From Apostichopus japonicus (taxonomy: Eukaryota > Echinodermata > Holothuroidea > Aspidochirotida > Stichopodidae), in contig NC_092562.1 in NCBI RefSeq assembly GCF_037975245.1, positions 20,225,054-20,289,053 of the forward strand: a stretch of DNA of 64,000 nt. Direction: 5' to 3'. The notes beneath the pieces were generated by a model, which was not told the DNA's origin, did no database searches, and was given only the letters and a program-made list of their open reading frames with translations. Each line of letters starts with the position of its first letter. Positions within the stretch are counted from its first letter, which is position 1. Positions 60,201 through 64,000 of the stretch are shown one piece after another. Both the position numbers and the translations under genes were made by a program.

Positions 60201-62040
60201 GAGCTGTAAGTATTAGTTAATCGACCTAATATCTCAGTCCATACAGTGGCGCGATGGCTTGGCGCACTGTACGAGCTGATGAGCGAGGCTCTCTCTTTTG
60301 CATCGGTGGTTCGAACCCCCGGTGATGACGTCTTTTGCCGATCTTTTGCAGCGAGTGCCTACATGGGGAGCTGTAAGTATTAGTTAATCGACCTAATATC
60401 TCAGTCCATACAGTGGCGCGATGGCTTGGCGCACTGTACGAACTGATGAGCGAGGCTCTCTCTTTTGCATCGGTGGTTCGAACCCCCGGTGATGACGTCT
60501 TTTGCCGATCTTTTACAGCGAGTGCCTACATGGGGAGGTGTAAGTATTAGTTAAACGACCTAATATCTCAGTCCATACAGTAGCGCGATGGCTTGGCGCA
60601 CTGTACGAGCTGATGAGCGAGGCTCTCTTTTGCATCGGTGGTTCAAACCCCCGGTGATGACGTCTTTTGCCGATCTTTTGCAGCGAGTGCCTACATGGGG
60701 AGCTGTAAGTATTAGTTAATCGACCTAATATCTCAGTCCATACAGTGGCGCGATGGCTTGGCGCACTGTACGAGCTGATGAGCGAGGCTCTCTTTTGCAT
60801 CGGTGGTTCAAACCCCCGGTGATGACGTCTTTTGCCGATCTTTTACAGCGAGTGCCTACATGGGGAGGTGTAAGTATTAGTTAAACGACCTAATATCTCA
60901 GTCCATACAGTAGCGCGATGGCTTGGCGCACTGTACGAGCTGATGAGCGAGGCTCTCTTTTGCATCGGTGGTTCAAACCCCCGGTGATGACGTCTTTTGC
61001 CGATCTTTTGCAGCGAGTGCCTACATGGGGAGCTGTAAGTATTAGTTAATCGACCTAATATCTCAGTCCATACAGTGGCGCGATGGCTTGGCGCACTGTA
61101 CGAACTGATGAGCGAGGCTCTCTCTTTTGCATCGGTGGTTCGAACCCCCGGTGATGACGTCTTTTGCCCATCTTTTACAGCGAGTGCCTACATGGGGAGG
61201 TGTAAGTATTAGTTAAACGACCTAATATCTCAGTCCATACAGTAGCGCGATGGCTTGGCGCACTGTACGAGCTGATGAGCGAGGCTCTCTTTTGCATCGG
61301 TGGTTCGAACCCCCGGTGATGACGTCTTTTGCCGATCTTTTACAGCGAGTGCCTACATGGGGAGGTGTAAGTATTAGTTAAACGACCTAATATCTCAGTC
61401 CATACAGTAGCGCGATGGCTTGGCGCACTGTACGAGCTGATGAGCGAGGCTCTCATTTGCATCGGTGGTTCGAACCCCCGGTGATGACGTCTTTTGCCGA
61501 TCTTTTGCAGCGAGTGCCTACATGGGGAGCTGTAAGTATTAGTTAATCGACCTAATATCTCAGTCCATACAGTGGCGCGATGGCTTGGCGCACTGTACGA
61601 ACTGATGAGCGAGGCTCTCTCTTTTGCATCGGTGGTTCGAACCCCCGGTGATGACGTCTTTTGCCGATCTTTTACAGCGAGTGCCTACATGGGGAGGTGT
61701 AAGTATTAGTTAAACGACCTAATATCTCAGTCCATACAGTAGCGCGATGGCTTGGCGCACTGTACGAGCTGATGAGCGAGGCTCTCTTTTGCATCGGTGG
61801 TTCAAACCCCCGGTGATGACGTCTTTTGCCGATCTTTTACAGCGAGTGCCTACATGGGGAGGTGTAAGTATTAGTTAATCGACCTAATATCTCAGTCCAT
61901 ACAGTAGCGCGATGGCTTGGCGCACTGTACGAGCTGATGAGCGAGGCTCTCTTTTGCATCGGTGGTTCAAACCCCCGGTGATGACGTCTTTTGCCGATCT
62001 TTTACAGCAAGTGCCTACATGGGGAGCTGTAAGTATTAGT
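57231..62040 (+). repeat. Subfamily with GGTTCAAACCC and GGGAGGTGTAAG variants
   Basis: Many monomers combine ACAGTAGCGCG, GGTTCAAACCC (still a GWTCRANNC match), GGGGAGGTGTAAG and AGTTAAACGACC. A shared block recurs at 57,365, 58,856 and 60,513, steps of 1,491 (9 monomers) and 1,657 bp (10 monomers). Confidence 0.8.
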
Positions 62041-63360
62041 TAATCGACCTAATATCTCAGTCCATACAGTGGCGCGATGGCTTGGCGCACTGTACGAGCT
62101 GATGAGCGAGGCTCTCTTTTGCATCGGTGGTTCGAACCCCCGGCGATGACGTCTTTTGCCGATCTTTTACAGCGAATGCCTACATGGGGAGCTGTAAGTA
62201 TTAGTTAATCGACCTAATATCTCAGTCCATACAGTGGCGCGATGGCTTGGCGCACTGTACGAGCTGATGAGCGAGGCTCTCCTTTGCATCGGTGGTTCGA
62301 ACCCCCGGCGATGACGTCTTTTGCCGATCTTTTACAGAGAGTGCCTACATGGGGAGCTGTAGGTATTAGTTAATCGACCTAATATCTCAGTCCATACAGT
62401 GGCGCGATGGCTTGGCGCACTGTACGAGCTGATGAGCGAGGCTCTCTTTTGCATCGGTGGTTCGAACCCCCGGTGATGACGTCTTTTGCCGATCTTTTAC
62501 AGCGAGTGCCTACATGGGGAGCTGTAAGTATTAGTTAATCGACCTAATATCTCAGTCCATACAGTGGCGCGATGGCTTGGCGCACTGTACGAGCTGATGA
62601 GCGAGGCTCTCTTTTGCATCGGTGGTTCGAACCCCCGGTGATGACGTCTTTTGCCGATCTTTTACAGCGAGTGCCTACATGGGGAGCTGTAAGTATTAGT
62701 TAATCGACCTAATATCTCAGTCCATACAGTGGCGCGATGGCTTGGCGCACTGTACGAGCTGATGAGCGAGGCACTCTTTTGCATCGGTGGTTCGAACCCC
62801 CGTTGATGACGTCTTTTGCCGATCTTTTACAGCGAGTGCCTACATGGGGAGGTGTAAGTATTAGTTAATCGACCTAATATCTCTGTCCATACAGTGGCGC
62901 GATGGCTTGGCGCACTGTACGAGCTGATGAGCGAGGCTCTCTTTTGCATCGGTGGTTCGAACCCCCGGTGATGACGTCTTTTGCCGATCTTTTACAGCGA
63001 GTGCCTACATGGGGAGCTGTAAGTATTAGTTAATCGACCTAATATCTCAGTCCATACAGTGGCGCGATGGCTTGGCGAACTGTACGAGCTGATGAGCGAG
63101 GCTCTCTTTTGCATCGGTGGTTCGAACCCCCGGTGATGAAGCTTTCGCCGATCTTTTACAGCGAGTGCCTTCATGGGGAGCTGTAAGTATTAGTTAATCG
63201 ACCTAATATCTCAGTACATACAGTGGCGCGATGGCTTGGCGCACTGTACGAGCTGATGAGCGAGGCTCTCTTTTGCATCGGTGGTTCGAACCCCCGGTGA
63301 TGAAGCTTTCGCCGATCTTTTACAGCGAGTGCCTTCATGGGGAGCTGTAAGTATTAGTGA
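62041..63360 (+). repeat. Distant relative of the 27-monomer block
   Basis: It returns to GCGATGACG and then GATGAAGCTTTCGCC monomers with GGCGAACTGTACGAG, the order seen near 38,900-40,380 and 43,350-44,835. It differs from them by scattered substitutions, so it is an older related block. Confidence 0.65.
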
Positions 63361-64000
63361 ATCGACCTAATATCTCAGTCCATACAGTGGCGCGATGGCT
63401 TGGCGCACTGTACGAGCTGATGAGAGAGGCTCTCTTTTGCATCGGTGGTTCGAATCCCCGGTGATGACGTCTTTTGCCGATCTTTTACAGCGAGTGCCTA
63501 CATGGGGAGCTGTAAGTATTAGTTAATCGACCTAATATCTCAGTCCATACAGTGGCGCGATGGCTTGGCGCACTGTACGAGCTGATGAGAGAGGCTCTCT
63601 TTTGCATCGGTGGTTCGAATCCCCGGTCATGACGTCTTTTGCCGATCTTTTACAGCGAGTGCCTACATGGGGAGCTGTAAGTATTAGTTATTCGACCTAA
63701 TAACTCAGTCCATACAGTGGCGCGATGGCTTGGCGCACTGTACGAGCTGATGAGAGAGGCTCTCTTTTGCATCGGTGGTTCGAACCCCCGGTGATGACGT
63801 CTTTTGCCGATCTTTTACAGCGAGTGCCTACATGGGGAGCTGTAAGTATTAGTTATTCGACCTAATAACTCAGTCCATACAGTGGCGCGATGGCTTGGCG
63901 CACTGTACAAGCTGATGAGCGAGGCTCTCTTTTGCATCGGTGGTTCGAACACCCGGTGATGACGTCTTTTGCCGATCTTTTACAGCGAGTGTCTACATGG

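Larger units (their letters stand above)
35463..64000 (+). repeat. SINE-derived satellite array, ~173 monomers of ~165 bp
   Basis: Head-to-tail monomers run from 35,463 past the window end with no interruption. Each contains CAGTGGCGCGATGGCTTGG (a weak A-box-like region), GCTGATGAGCGAGGCTCTC, a B box GGTTCGAACCC that fits GWTCRANNC, TCTTTTGCCGATCTTTTACAG with T4 runs, and GGGGAGCTGTAAGTATTAG. Spacing between successive AGTGGCG sites is 152 bp for the first unit, 160 for the next ones, then 164-166. The monomer is homologous over its length to the SINE at 30,706-30,848, so I infer a tRNA-derived SINE amplified as a satellite. The common 165-bp length is a multiple of three, which creates repeated false open frames on the minus strand. 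Confidence 0.95.

Noticed and set aside
39694-63174. Repeated minus-strand open frames of 60-115 codons in the satellite
   Set aside because: They arise because the main monomer is 165 bp, a multiple of three, so one stop-free frame runs across units. They start and stop with monomer variants and have no independent coding signal.
35463-64000. CRISPR array or tRNA gene cluster
   Set aside because: There are no short repeats with unique spacers. The tRNA-like part lacks a pairing acceptor stem and a clear anticodon arm, and the whole 165-bp unit repeats, so it is a satellite.
35463-64000. Hammerhead ribozyme in the satellite (CTGATGAGCGAG followed by CGAAC)
   Set aside because: The CTGATGAG core is present but the second core reads GAAC, not GAAA, and I could not pair a stem II in the right place.
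35463-64000. CENP-B box in the satellite
   Set aside because: On the minus strand GTTCGAACCACCGATGC matches only the TTCGnnnnA half; the CGGG half is absent.

Overview
The window looks like non-microbial, animal (metazoan) nuclear DNA: a spliced transporter gene with GT-AG introns, Penelope-like, LINE, SINE and hAT elements, long (TA)n and other microsatellites, and a very large satellite array. The element mix and the many TAGGCCTA-like motifs would suit a marine invertebrate such as an echinoderm, but the phylum is an inference that the sequence alone does not settle.

Layout. 1-13.3 kb holds no recognisable host gene and is a graveyard of mobile DNA: a LINE 3' end (1.1-1.6 kb), a hAT element with perfect 8-bp target duplications and a second hAT nested in it (2.94-4.84 kb), a tRNA-headed SINE (7.1-7.3 kb), a MITE in a CA-rich microsatellite (9.5-9.7 kb), hairpins and simple repeats. 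13.3-18.3 kb holds a large palindrome, a decayed Penelope-like retroelement (RT plus GIY-YIG) lying between two (TA)n tracts, an internally deleted relative of it, and a third hAT element (17,261-18,284) with a perfect 8-bp duplication.

18.7-26.6 kb carries the one convincing host gene: a three-exon, 463-codon SLC32-like (vesicular inhibitory amino acid transporter family) gene on the + strand. Its 5.5-kb first intron contains a potential G-quadruplex, a hAT fragment, a 70-bp minisatellite, a 45-nt U2 snRNA-like piece and a ~1-kb element with long inverted termini.

26.7-35.5 kb is again mobile DNA: a degenerate palindromic repeat, a SINE copy, a tRNA-Pro-like sequence, a LINE with much of its RT open, and a head-to-head pair of 5'-truncated LINEs that splits a copy of a dispersed repeat.

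35,463 to the window end (28.5 kb, continuing beyond it) is one head-to-tail satellite of about 173 monomers of about 165 bp. Each monomer is homologous to the SINE copy at 30.7 kb and keeps a tRNA-like B box, so the array appears to be a SINE that became a satellite. It has nested higher-order structure, including an apparently exact 4,455-bp (27-monomer) tandem duplication, several regional subfamilies, and shorter, more SINE-like monomers at its left edge. This array is the most unusual item in the window.
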